Assembly: GCA_030248135.1 (NCBI GenBank)
Contig: JASANC010005657.1
Location: 123,753 to 187,752, forward strand
DNA length: 64,000 nucleotides
Origin: Theristus sp. LFF4_11
Taxonomy: Eukaryota > Nematoda > Chromadorea > Monhysterida > Xyalidae
Direction: 5' to 3'
Shown: positions 24,520 through 64,000 of the stretch, in pieces
Numbering within the stretch: position 1 is the stretch's first letter
Layout of the letters: every line of letters begins with the position of its first letter
Program-made: the position numbers and the translations under genes
The notes under the pieces: model-generated
Seen by the model: only the letters and a program-made list of their open reading frames with translations
Database searches by the model: none
Told to the model about the DNA's origin: nothing

Positions 24520-27119
24520 TCAATTCTCTTCTTCGTCGCGTCGCATCGCCGTTTGAACCCGTTTGAAGAACGCGGCCACGTTGACGTAGCGCGGCTGGAC
24601 GAACCCTTTGCGCAGTGCGTACTCCAGGACGGCCATGTGCAGGAACACGTACTGCTCGACGCGCTGCACCTGCACAGAAATCGATTTACAAGTTGTATAA
24701 GACAGAAAAAATTGGCACGTTTCCCAAAGGGGGTCCTTTTATGTAGGAGACTTTTTTGCGGTTCATCATCAATTTCCGTGGTCAACGTGTTCGCCGTGCC
24801 GTAGGGACGTTTCTGACAAAAGTGGGGTTTTGCCTGGGTATGTTTTCCGACGAAAGTAACTGAACGCGTCGGAAAGCTCCGCCAGTGAAATGAGAACAAA
24901 AGGAGTTGAAATGGTTATTTTCACGAGAAGAACCAACCATTTCATGGCGTTGCTGCCGTAGATCGCAAACAATTCGCGCGAGACTGATCTGCGCGGCGCC
25001 AGTGCGCTTTGCCGTGTCGCACATCTGACGGCAGGCGATCTGCAGCGCGACAAGAGTTCCTGGAAACGTGCATGGAAAAACGCGTTTTTTACAAGACTAC
25101 TAATTAATTACGGAATGGCCGAGTAAACATGGCAGTTTTTTTCAGGGTGCAAGGAGCGCGCGAAATTTGAATGAAAGAAAAAAGACGTTCAGAATCCAAA
25201 TTGTGTGCCAAGTTTGACGTGTTTTTTAAACTAATGGATTCTTCGTGCTATTATGTTCATTTCTTTTTCCCTTGCACACATGATTAGGAATTTTGTTGGC
25301 GTTTTTGAAAAAGTCAACCTCTAGTCTGCGACGGATCCCGCCTTGATGGGCTGCCTTATTTATTCGGCCACACTGTACCTATATTACATTATTCTGCGAA
25401 AACCGGGTTCTGATGTGTATGACTGGCAGATTTTCCAGAGAATCGTGCACGCTACATGTCACTTTCTCATATTCGCTTGTCCTCATCAACACTAAACAAA
25501 TCAATATTACTATTTTCAACAGTCGATCTGTTATCGAATAGCAAATGGCAACCCGAACGGACAGTTAAAATCATCAGTCCGTCAAAGTCAAATCAAATTT
25601 CTCTCTGGCTGTGTGTACCCAGCTTGCTGGATTGAAACCTGTTTTTTGTGTAGGGTATTTGCCCTAAGCGCCGAATAAAACAAAACAGAACAGAACAAGC
25701 AAAACTGAGACACACGAAAAACCCGGACCGGTGCGCCCGACGCCGGCGCTGCAGTGCACCACAATCGGGTGTAAGCGTGATTGATCGAGGTACTGCGAAC
25801 GGATGCCGTCGCGGACGAGTTCGGCGGCGTTGTAGTTGACGTTGTCGATGAACGCGATCAGCGCGGCCGCGTTGTCCGGGGTGCCTGCTCATTGATAAAC
25901 GGGCTGTAACTTTGCTTTGCGCAGAATGCAAAGTACGCGAAACTTTCGATTGTAGAGCGATAAGGGATGTACACAGGCCTCTCGCACTTTGCCATTCTGA
26001 TTTTACAAAAGGTGTTACATACAACAAAAGAAGTGAAACCTTTGTCCGGCCACGCGTAGTAAGTCAGATGGAGACAACGTCGACGCATGCCATTCTTCAT
26101 GATGTGCAGTGAACAGGCTTCATAACTCTCCTTGTGCGTCACGCCACGATTCATGACCTTAAAAATTTACACACAGCAAGTCATTCAGAACAAGTTTTTG
26201 ATTTTCGCCTTGTCCACATCTCTGTTTTGATCTTTTCCAATTGCAGTGGCCACCAAAATCTTATTACTGCATCAGCAGCATCTCGAAACTGAGCACAGAC
26301 AGTTGACGCCGGCACATTGCCGACCTCAACATTGGCGTACATCTCCTTTTGTCCCTGGACGGCCGGGAAATACAGCATGCAGCGTGGGCCGCCGAGTTTC
26401 GTCAGCGACACGATCACCACCACCTGCTCCTGCCAGACCATCCGCCAGAATTGGCCGACAGTCTGCTGTGTGGCGCCCTGTGCGTTGCAAACGAGCATCA
26501 CGAAATCACCACTGCAGTTTTGCGGGCTGCATTGGTAGTAGATTACGAAAACGAGCACTGTGATGTATCGTTTTCGTGAACTACCACTGGACGTGAACGC
26601 TCACAAAAGTTTAGTGCGGCTCGTTAAACTGCTAACGTTACAGTAAAGTGTGGTAAAGTCATGTGCGCTCTTTGATTTTAGTGCAACACTGTAACTGCAC
26701 CTGGCAACAGATGAACTGTTTCTCTTGGTCGTAGCCATCCACCCAGTTCGCGTGCACATAATCAAACGGAAAGTCGGGTGGCTCGGGCTAAAAAAGGTCA
26801 AGATTTACAGTGTATTTGAAGAAATGCTATACTTTTCGTCATCCCTTGTCACCGTACGCACCCGAACGAGCACTCTGGTCGCGTCGAAGCACTTGATGTC
26901 CTTGTATCGATTGTGCGCCGCGTGCGCACGCATCGCCTTGCACTCGGCGTCGCTCGGGTCGAGACGGCGGATGTCGTGGTACTCCTGCGTGACGACCGAC
27001 AGCGCGCCCGGTCGCGCCATCAGCTGCGCGAACACGTCCAACGCAATGTCCTCTTGATTGATGTTGACGCCGGCGGGGGCGGCGCCGGATTGCTCGTCCG
27101 CTTCGCTCGGTTTGCTTGA
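24520..27119 (-). CDS. protein tyrosine phosphatase, complete classical PTP domain
   Basis: Seven minus-strand exons: 27119-26862, 26787-26701, 26477-26325, 26157-26040, 25884-25729, 25059-24938, 24669-24520 (stop TGA). They total 1,044 nt, in phase throughout (347 residues). Family motifs appear in order: HNRYKDIKCFD (pTyr loop; usually KNRY), DYVHANWVDGY, QTVGQFWRMVW, WPDKGTP (WPD loop with the general acid Asp), VVHCSAGVGRTG (P-loop; nucleophile Cys codon 25,753-25,751 and the Arg) and VQRVEQYVF (Q-loop). All catalytic residues are present, so an active phosphotyrosine phosphatase is expected. The protein ends about 35 residues after the Q-loop, as in short non-receptor PTPs. The 5' end is unresolved: a stop precedes exon 1 in frame and no upstream exon was recognised before 28.6 kb. 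A family B MITE lies in the intron between exons 5 and 6. Confidence 0.85.
25111..25375. mobile_element. MITE family B copy, inverted, intronic
   Basis: Starts CGGAATGGCCGAGTAAACAT and ends ...ATTCGGCCACACTG with TA on both sides. It lies within the phosphatase intron 25,060-25,728. Confidence 0.85.
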
Positions 27120-28620
27120 CTACACGACACGGTGGTTTTTCATAATAATGCAAAATATTGTTTGTTAACGTTGCATTCATGAAGCAGTATTAGCGGCGCA
27201 TAGCTGTTGAAGCATAGCTACGCGTCATTCATGAACGCTGCCGAGGCCGTCCGAAAATACTGTGGTTATTGAAATTCTTGTAACTTCCTAATTTAAGCCT
27301 AATTCTGAAACATATCTGTCGTGAATACACGATGTAGTACAATGTGTGTACCTATGCATTTTTATTAAAACAAGACAACATAAAAGGCGGAATTTACTCG
27401 TCTTGGTTGTCTGGCGGCCATGATGACGTATTGGTGTTGTTTTGACTTTTGTCGAGTGAAAAAAGTTGTATTTTATCGCTTGAATATTGAAAAACTTCGA
27501 ATGAACAACAACATTGCTGTGGATGTGTTTTATATCATGGTGGGTGTTGTGGATGATGAATGATTTGTAAACGAACGTTTTTTTTCGGTGTCATGAAATT
27601 CACATGGGCAATGATAATAATTAGCTAAATCGGTATTTGCTGATTCTTCAATTAAACGCTTATGGTCAATCTATGGAGTCCGATTTCGGTTCGGTACTCC
27701 ATCTCCGTACGTGGATTTACTGAAAATCAGCGAATCCAACGACATACAATGTTACCGCGTAACGTCTGTGGTCAGTTTTATAAAAGTGAGGAGTGTCTGA
27801 AAAGTGAGGAGTTTTACTCCAGGGTGTTGCAAAAGTCAGACCGAGAAACAAGTTCTGGATAAATTAATGGAGATGTGAACCGGCAATGACAAATAATTGA
27901 TTGAATTTTGCAGAAATATCAATCCAATATAAATCTGTGGTCAAAAAAGAAATTTGGATGCAATCATTCAATTGGACTTTGTCATGGTATAACTTTTGGA
28001 ACACCCTGGAGTAAAACTCCTCACTTTTTAAACACTACTCACTTTTATAAAACTGACCACAGATGTGTTGGTTGTATCGCCCACTCGACTCGATTGTCGT
28101 GTCAGTGTAATTGAATTTTAAAATGTTGGTTGGTTGGTTTTTCTGATACTGCTATTGCGTGATCTCTAGTTGTTGTCGGTTTTTAATCTGATAAATGCAA
28201 CATCCGACTTGTTTTATGAACAGCAGCACAAAGACTGCACTGTTGCGGCCAGTTGCGGGTGTAATTGAGTTAGTTCATAATCATTAAAAAATCTAAAATT
28301 TTATCCATTCCATCCATTTCTTTTGTCAATCAAATCAACCATCGACGTTTTTGATTTTTTTGCCACTGTTGTTCAAATTTCTTTGATTTTTTCTTTCTTG
28401 TTTTTTGTTGCTTTGTTTATAAATTTTGTTGTTTTTCATGTTGTGAAAATAAACAAATATAATTATGCTCATGGTGGTTGCGTCATGTTTTATACTCACA
28501 TAAATAACTCATAAAATCAGTTTCAAACTTCAACTTTCAGTGAACGATCAAATCAAGCGAGTGTAGGAGTGAACCGAAATCTCGTGCTCGCCGCGCCGCC
28601 GTCGATCCGCGCGGCCGATC
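27120..28620. other. intergenic region between divergent genes
   Basis: Should contain the 5' exon or exons of the phosphatase (minus) and the promoter of the ankyrin gene (plus). The ankyrin 5' UTR is probably the GC-rich stretch just before 28,621. No clear TATA box; no additional exon could be supported. Confidence 0.35.
27766..28062. mobile_element. MITE family G (single copy in window)
   Basis: Inverted terminal repeats start CTGTGGTCAGTTTTATAAAA and include GTGAGGAGT...ACTCCAGGGTGTT, with the complement at the right end. The arms are about 75 bp and enclose about 135 bp. It lies between the divergent phosphatase and ankyrin genes. No clear target duplication was identified. Confidence 0.7.
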
Positions 28621-57126
<28,506 letters not shown>

Positions 57127-58629
57127 AACGGGCGGCATTCACTTTTTTGTTTCGTGGTGTGATCGAATTTCTAGAGTTTCGGCAGACTGCTAAACTGCAT
57201 TGCACTAAATAATGAGAGTGGAAAAAGTTCATTGTTTTTGTTTTATGTTCAATCCACCAATCTGTTCCTCTTTTGTTTTTATTGTAGTTTTTTTTTCTGT
57301 TTCGTTGGTGCGTTCGCAGCATGGTATCTTGTTCAGGAATTTCATTTTTTTTGATCGTCATACAAATACATACATCAAAACGATAGAACCAATCAGCTGA
57401 TTGATTGAAAAGATGGTGATTGGTTGACGTGCTTTTTTGGAAAACACGTGAGATTTGTTGTGTTTGTAATCATAGAACTTCAGTTATTGACACTTCACCC
57501 GGTATCAATCAAACAAATATATCAAGTTCAATTGTTTTGTTTGTGCCATACAAGTTTTGTGTTTCGTTGGGTCGCTTTTCTTACGCGGTTGCTGAATGTT
57601 GTGTGCATCTCTATCATTCTGTTTAAGTTTTGTGTTTCGTTGGGTCGCTTTTCTTACGCGGTTGCTGAATGTTGTGTGCATCTCTATCATTCTGTTTGCC
57701 TTCGCTTCGATTCTATGCTTTTTTGGGTTTTTTACTGCTGCTAATTCACTTTCGTGGCTATGATGATCCGGGATGTTATTCTTGCGTTTTTCACACATTT
57801 CTGGTTGGGCCTAATAATTTTGTTATTTGTTTTGTTGTTGTTTTTCACACAAGTTCGTAATTGTGTCTATATTTTGTTTCGTTAGTTTCAAGTAAGGTTG
57901 TTTATCTAAACCTGTCACGTTTTGTTGCAGAATGCAGAGCATGTGAAACAATGAATAATCGCGGTAGAAAGAGCGAACGTACCAGATCTCTCTCTCTCCC
58001 TCTGTATCAGATCGGGTTGAAATCAAACATCCCATTTCTGGCTAAGTGGGTTTTACTTTTCTTGCAACTCCGGCCCGTCGGGAGCTCTGTATTCTTAGAC
58101 AAAGGTGACAGGTTTAAACGAACATACTGTAGCATTTCTTGTTGTAACGTTGATTTTGGTTGGTTGCATCGATTTGCCAAACAACCAATCAGTGGATGAA
58201 TTTCAAAAGCAAACAATCAGCTTGTTGTTCACGCAAAGGTATTTTGTTTTAAATGTTACAAAGATGTGGATTTCTGTTTTGAAATTTCAGCTGCTAAAGA
58301 CCCATATTCGTGCATTTTTACCTGTTTCAATCGTCGAAGAGTGAAAGGTCAATTGAAAATTTAGTTAAAGCTTGAAATGTGATTATTTTCTGTGTTCTGT
58401 TCATCAACACAGCCTGTTTTTTTTCAGCTCACGTTTTTTTTTTATTTTCAGCTTCCATGACTGCAGCTGTGTTACTTTTCCCACTTCTCAAAATTGTGTT
58501 AGCAGAAACGTCAGATTTTTTAAGGGATTTTTGACGATTTTGTGCACAATGTGCACCTGCGTACAGTATCAAAATGGTACATGACATGTAACGTTTTGTC
58601 TGTCTGGTCTGCTCAATTACAATTGTCTA
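57127..58629. other. 3' flank of the ankyrin gene
   Basis: Contains the ankyrin 3' UTR of unknown length; no clear AATAAA was found close to the stop. The rest is AT-rich non-coding sequence with one tandem duplication. Confidence 0.4.
57552..57697. repeat. 73-bp tandem duplication
   Basis: AAGTTTTGTGTTTCGTTGGG... occurs at 57,552 and again at 57,625 with no visible difference across 73 bp. Confidence 0.9.
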
Positions 58630-58820
58630 CAGTCGAACCTTTAAAATCATGGGGAATCAGCGGATTGGTTGGTGGTCACGTGATATGCTTTCTGTGCAGA
58701 ACGACAGACTCCGACAGACGATATAGATCATACAGACTCCATAGCAATGCCTACGCAGAAAGCATGCATCACGTGACCACCAACCAATCAGCTGATTGCC
58801 TATAATTTAGAATTCGACTG
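58630..58820. mobile_element. MITE family D copy (most complete)
   Basis: CAGTCGAACCTTTAAAATCA ... TATAATTTAGAATTCGACTG, with long inverted arms through GATTGGTTGGTGGTCACGTG and CACGTGACCACCAACCAATC. Confidence 0.75.
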
Positions 58821-59337
58821 CATCTATGAAGGAGTTAGGCAGCAAACCCTACTTTGATTAGTACGGTATTCGTGCCATTAGTGAAAGGCAAGAGATTTTT
58901 GTTGTTATGTAGTTCTGTTTAACAACTTGCTGTTTCGGTTTTCAGGAAACAAGTGTTCGAAAAAAGTTGAGCCAAGAACGGTTTCGATCACAAAACAAAA
59001 TGGCTCACTTTACGTAAACTATCTAAACACCAAACTAAACGGTCGTATGTGCGGTGAAAAAGTTAAACAAGGTTCAAAAGCAACTTTACTGAACAAACTA
59101 AAACAAACGAAAAAGAACGGCTGCACAGCACACATGAGGTTGACTGTGTTTTGTGTTCGTTGATCTCGCCTCCCTGCAAATAAACCTTGCAGCTCTGAAT
59201 TCTGAAGGGAGCTTCAATGGAGATTGTCTGATCAACCACGAATCGAATTCCTGCATCGCCAATAAAAATCGCCGTTCTTGAATCTTCTGACTGAAGTTTC
59301 GTTTAAAAAATCGTTAAAGATAAAAAAGATCGTTAAA
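58821..59337. other. upstream region of the lectin-like gene
   Basis: Presumed promoter and 5' UTR. A 78-codon plus-strand frame (58,927-59,163), rich in Lys and Asn, follows a possible acceptor (GGTTTTCAG at 58,945). I could not assign it; it may be an exon of another gene or a remnant. Confidence 0.3.
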
Positions 59338-60849
59338 ATGGAAACCAGTGATCGTTCGCTGATTGTCAAATATGACGAACTGAATAACGTGCACATTGAC
59401 TGCAGCGCCAGAAGGAACAGCGATGCTCCGAAGGTAAAGCAGGTTCGAAAATCGGATGTGACCCTGCGGGGCTCGGGTCTTATTCGGTCTTTGGCTCGGC
59501 ACGGTCTTTTTCCAGAAAAAAAACAGGTTAACCGTCGTTGTTACGTAAAAACCTGGCCATAATTCAAGCTAAGCAAATTTGCTGATATCGGGAGCACTGC
59601 TGGTTTGCGCGCATCACTTTTGCGGACTCGCGGTGTCAGTCTGCAGCACTAGCAGATATTTTTTTTGCCGAATGACCAATCAAAATGGCGGTCTTCAGAG
59701 CCGCGCGCAGCAAATCGTCTCTAAAATCAACCAGTGTCCGCGTTGGGTATTCGTTGCGTTTTTGTCAGTCTCATTTGTCATCTTGATGTTGATCCTGTTG
59801 ATTGTAGTGGTGACCAACAGTGAGACAAATGGTCAGTTTTTATTCGCTGTTCACTCTTTTAGTTTGCTAAGAAAACAAACACGCAACGCCAAAATCGCTG
59901 ATTCGCGTAGAATTTGAAGAGACCGTGTTCAAAGACACCGGACGCTGAACAAGGATGCCTGCACCATTTTGCACCACCGCTTCCAGAACTGTTACTTGAA
60001 ACGTGTGAATCATCGTTAATGTTGAACGTTAGATGAGAATGTTGGCTTAATTTTAAACTATCTGATCAAACAGTCATTGAAGAGTGCACCAAGCTGACAC
60101 CACGTGACGTCTCGTCATTGCACCTGACGTATTCGCACGGCGAAGTGACGTCAAACCGAGTGCCAGTTGGCACAGTGTTGCACGTCAACTGCACGTCACC
60201 ACACCAACGACTGGATAATGGAACTCTTAAAACGTACTTCACCGTGTTGAATGCTACCTGCCAAGCAGACGGGAGCTGGTCTCGCAACGATCTCCTTTCA
60301 GCAACCTGTGTCGAAAGTGAGAAAAAAAACTGATTCAAAGAAATTCTCATCACAAGCCTCGTGTCGTTCCCAAAGCGTTGGGGAAATCCAGGCCACAAAT
60401 ATAAAATCCACGCTGGCTTTGGCCATTCCAATGGAATTCCGACATGACCAGTTGAAGTTCCCTGTTGTTAATTCCGAGAAAAAAGTGTTTCAGTATGTCC
60501 GAAGTTGGCGGAAACGGCCAATTCCTCCGCATGGCACTCGTTTGTTGACGTCACAAACGAACTGTGCATTGTTGAGGTAATAAGACAAAAATTCGGGCTT
60601 TCGGAATATTTTGAAATTTTAAAATCATTCAAAGTTTTAGGAAAAAAATTAAATAAAACGTATTTCAACTCTGAGGGACCCGATTGGTTTGACAACGACT
60701 GGTTTGCGGCGCGTGCCGCCTGTGCGACCATCGGCTACAATCTGGACGGCATGGAAACCAGGGGTCGCCTTGCTCGCATTCAAACTCGCAATCAGAGTTT
60801 GCACATCCTCAGCAGCATCAACAGTCTGTACTCGATGGTTGGTTTGGTG
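59338..60849 (+). CDS. type II membrane protein with Sushi and C-type-lectin-like domains (5' part)
   Basis: Five exons join in phase: 59338-59433, 59699-59831, 60074-60316, 60494-60576, 60676 to about 60849 (729 nt, 243 residues). Residues 1-48 are cytoplasmic and include VKYDEL (10-15), an ITIM-type motif. Residues about 49-70 form a hydrophobic transmembrane helix with no signal peptide, so type II topology. Exon 3 is a complete Sushi/CCP domain with four cysteines and the conserved Trp (CQADGSW). Exons 4-5 start a C-type lectin fold: CPKLAE...W...ELC, then DWFDNDWFAARAACATIG and LARIQTRNQSLHIL. The calcium/sugar-binding half is not seen: a stop follows in frame, and foldback element FB2 begins 220 bp later, so the 3' exons are beyond the window or lost. 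The last donor (GTAAAG at 60,850) is probable rather than certain. Confidence 0.7.
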
Positions 60850-61068
60850 GTAAAGTAAACGCCGATTGCACGAAAAAGTGGGGGGTGTTTGTGTGGAAGT
60901 GCCGGGCCATGGAATCATATTCCAACTAAGGGTAGGGGGTTGTACAACTCAACAAGGCGCTTCATTTTCACTTAGCAACCATACCCTAATTCCCCCTATT
61001 TGCAGCACTTTTAGGGCTTATAAGTCAAAAAACCCTCGATTTTTTCCCATTTTTCGCAAAGTATACCA
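60850..61068. other. intron or 3' sequence of the lectin-like gene
   Basis: No exon recognised. AT-rich, with CCCTA-type words leading into the foldback element. Confidence 0.3.
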
Positions 61069-64000
61069 TTTTCAACCAGCATTTTCAACATTGGTGCAAA
61101 CAAGCTAGGGCTTGAAATAGTGTGCGTTTTGAAGATCTCGCGGAGCTCTTCCATTTACATGTACACTACATAAAGGGACTTTTTCCTATTTTTTGTGGTA
61201 AGCTTCGCAAAATTACTTTTTTTGAAAAATTTTGCTATTTTTTGTAAAACATGTTTTTGAGCTCACAAACACAATTTTTTGATTTTCATTTTTAGTTCTA
61301 CAGGGGGTTTTCGGGGTCGCTGAATTTGAATCTGAACTTAGATTTTTGCCCCGGGCATTTTTTGCCCCAAAATTGGGCAAAAACATGTTTTTTTGCGTTT
61401 TTCAGTGTTTTTTGTTTTAGTGTTTTAATTTTATGCGTGGATTTTATTTAAAATGCTATTTTATAATAGCTTTACAACCGCTGTACTTGAATCCGTTTTT
61501 ATATTTTGCAACTGACCACTTGCTTTTACCCAAAAAGGGGTAAAATGTGGATTTTTTGCTTTTTTCATACGTTTTCATTCCACAGTAAAAAAACAATAGA
61601 AACAACTTTTAAATTTAATTTTTAATTCTCCAGGGGGTTTTCGAGATTGCGCAATCCGAATCTGATTTTAGATTTTTGCCTCGGGCATTTTTTGCCCTAA
61701 AATTTTGCAAAACCATTTTTTAGCGTTTTCCAGTGTTTTTTTGTTTTAATTTCTAATTTTAAGTGTGGATTTAAAAAAAAATTCTAATAGCTTTACAACC
61801 GCTGTGCTTGAATCCGTTATTATATTTTGTAACGGACCATTTTCTTTCTTAAAATGGATAAAACATGATTTTTTTGCCTTTTTTAGACGTTTTCGTTTCA
61901 TAGTAACAAATAAGCTTTAAAACAATCTTTAAAACCACTTTCTAGGAGTACCCGAATGCGCTGAATCTATATCTGTTGTTAAATTTTACAGTTGACCCAT
62001 TATTTACCCTTATAAATGGGTAAAAAATCTTTATTGTGGTTTTTCTGTAGACGTTTTTCTTTTTGTGTGCGAACTACACCTGTAAACTGTTGTTAATTTG
62101 TCTCGGGAATTTTCATCGCCGCTGAAGTTGATCTGTTTTTGGTTTTTAAAACTGGCGCTTTTGTTTACCCCAATTTTACCCAGTTGGGTAAAAACTGTCT
62201 CTTTCACCTTTTTGTTTGAAACTGACATAGTGAATGGTTATGGCTGAAACGTAAAAGTTATGGCTTGAAATGATGTGCGTTTTGAAGATCTCGCGGAGCT
62301 TTTTCACGTACACTGCGTTAAAAGCAAGGGACTTGTCTGTTACGAATCTGTCGATGAGCAAATTTGTTCGCGAAAACTGAATCATTTTACACTCTAGATA
62401 TACAAAATAACTTTTTTCAATTTTCAGAGCCATCACATTTGAAAACGCCAACAAAATACTGATCGAGCAAAAAAACCTGCGGAAAAAATGAGCAAAATGT
62501 ATCAATTGCTGAATTTAGAGCGCCCACAAAAAGGAGTAAAAAAATAAACATCAGATTCGAGTTCAGCATACCCAAAAACCCTAGTTCGGGTGGCTTGTTT
62601 ATTTTTAGGGGCGTTATTTGCGAGTTTTACGATAGTTTTACTTGAAAACAATGTTTTTTTGAAGGAAAAACAAAAAAAACAAAAAACAATTTTGCAAAGC
62701 TTACCACCGAAAATATGTAAAAGTCCCTTGCTTTTAACGCAGTGTACGTAAAAAAGCTCCGCGAGATCTTCAAAACGCACATCATTTCAAGCCATAACTT
62801 TTACGTTTCAGCCATAACCATTCACTATGTCAGTTTCAAACAAAAAGGTGAAAGAGACAGTTTTTACCCAACTGGGTAAAATTGGGGTAAACAAAAGCAC
62901 CAGTTTTAAAAACCAAAAACAGATCAACTTCAGCGGCGTGGAAAATTTCCGAGACAAATTAACAACAGTTTACAGGTGTAGTTCGCACACAAAAAGAAAA
63001 ACGTCTACAGAAAAACCACAATAAATATTTTTTACCCACTTATGAGGGTAAATAATGGGTCAATTGTAAAATTTAACTACAGATATAGATTCAGCGCATT
63101 CGGGTACTCCTAAAAAGTGGTTTTAAAGATTGTTTTAAAGCTTATTTGTTACTATGAAACGAAAACGTCTGAAAAAAGGCAAAAAATCCATGTTTTACAT
63201 ATTTTTGAGAAAGAAAATGGTCCGTTACAAAATATAATAACGGATTCAAGCACAGCGGTTGTAAAGCTATTGGAAATTTTTTTTAGAAAATCCACACTTA
63301 AAATTAGAAATTAAAACAAAAAAAAACACTGGAAAACGCTAAAAATGGTTTTGCAAAATTTTAGGGCAAAAAATGCCCGAGGCAAAAATCTAAAATCAGA
63401 TTCGGATTGCGCAATCTCGAAAACCCCCTGGAGAATTAAAAATTAAAATTAAAAGTTGTTTCTATTGTTTTTTTCACTGTGGAATGAAAACGTATGAAAA
63501 AAGCAAAAAATCCACATTTTACCCCTTTTTGGGTGAAAGCAAGTGGTCAGTTGCAAAATATGAAAACGGATTCAAGTACAGCCGTTGTAAAGCTATTATA
63601 AAATAGCATTTTAAATAAAATCCACGCTTAAAATTAAAACACTAAAACAAAAAAAACACTGAAAAACGCAAAAAAAACATGTTTTTGCCCAATTTTGGAA
63701 CAAAAAAATGCCCGGGGCAAAAATCTAAGTTCAGATTCAAATTCAGCGACCCCGAAAACCCCACTGTAGAACTAAAAATGAAAATCAAAAAATTGTGTTT
63801 ATGAGCTCAAAAACATGTTTTACAAAAAATAGCAAAATTTTTCAAAAAAAGTAATTTTGCGAAGCTTACCACGAAAAATAGAAAAAAGTCCCTTTATGTA
63901 GTATACGTGTAAATGGAAGAGCTCCGCGAGATCTTCAAAACGCACACTATTTCAAGCCCTAGCTTGTTTGCACCAATGTTGAAAATGCTGGTTGAAAATG
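61069..64000. mobile_element. large foldback element FB2 (right end beyond the window)
   Basis: The left arm, from at least 61,069 to about 62,335, is the inverted complement of about 62,716 to 64,000. Matching starts in the spacer-proximal block CTTGAAATGATGTGCGTTTT...CAAGGGACTTG and extends to CATTTTCAACCAGCATTTTC at the outer end. The outer and inner parts of each arm share the module GTGCGTTTTGAAGATCTCGCGGAGCT. Arms are about 1.27 kb and the spacer about 380 bp. No transposase frame is present. Recurrent phrases (GGGCATTTTTTGCCC, GGGGGTTTTCG) echo FB1, suggesting related families. Confidence 0.8.

Overview
The window is nuclear DNA of an invertebrate animal. Genes are split into short exons by GT-AG introns, non-coding DNA dominates, and transposon debris is dense. 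I cannot name the lineage; a worm-like or ecdysozoan animal with a mid-GC genome fits but is not proven. Exons were read by hand from splice signals, reading phase and family patterns.

Layout: (1) 1-10,402, minus strand: two phase-0 exons of a probable Gln/His/Ala-rich transcriptional regulator, separated by about 9.5 kb of intron holding three perfect TGACGTCA sites. (2) 10.4-24.5 kb: intergenic DNA with hAT-type MITEs that keep 8-bp target duplications, TA-flanked MITEs and a 5'-truncated LINE that carries one of those MITEs in its reading frame. (3) 24,520-27,119, minus strand: seven exons encoding a complete classical protein tyrosine phosphatase domain. (4) 28,621-57,126, plus strand: a 29-exon gene for an ANKRD28/44/52-type ankyrin protein, the regulatory subunit family of protein phosphatase 6. 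All 28 introns resolve in phase and give 1,101 residues. (5) 59,338-60,849, plus strand: the 5' exons of a type II membrane protein with a cytoplasmic ITIM-like motif, a Sushi domain and a C-type-lectin-like domain. (6) About 61.07 kb to the window end: a large foldback element.

The main anomaly lies inside the ankyrin gene. Exons 7-21 with their introns (31,443-38,482) recur almost identically at 42,700-53,540. Between the copies lie a 3.4-kb foldback element and over 450 bp of poly-G, and the second copy starts directly at a G run. Splicing exon 21 of copy 1 to exon 7 of copy 2 would break the frame, whereas a single copy gives an intact protein. Each copy carries insertions the other lacks: a gag-only LTR element with a nested hAT transposon in copy 2, and a TA-flanked MITE plus a 247-bp insertion with 12-bp target duplication in copy 1. 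Two divergent haplotypes placed in tandem by assembly is the simplest explanation; a true segmental duplication remains possible.

The four genes form no operon. Phosphatase-related themes (a tyrosine phosphatase, a PP6 regulatory subunit and an ITIM-like receptor) sit side by side, but a functional link would be speculation.
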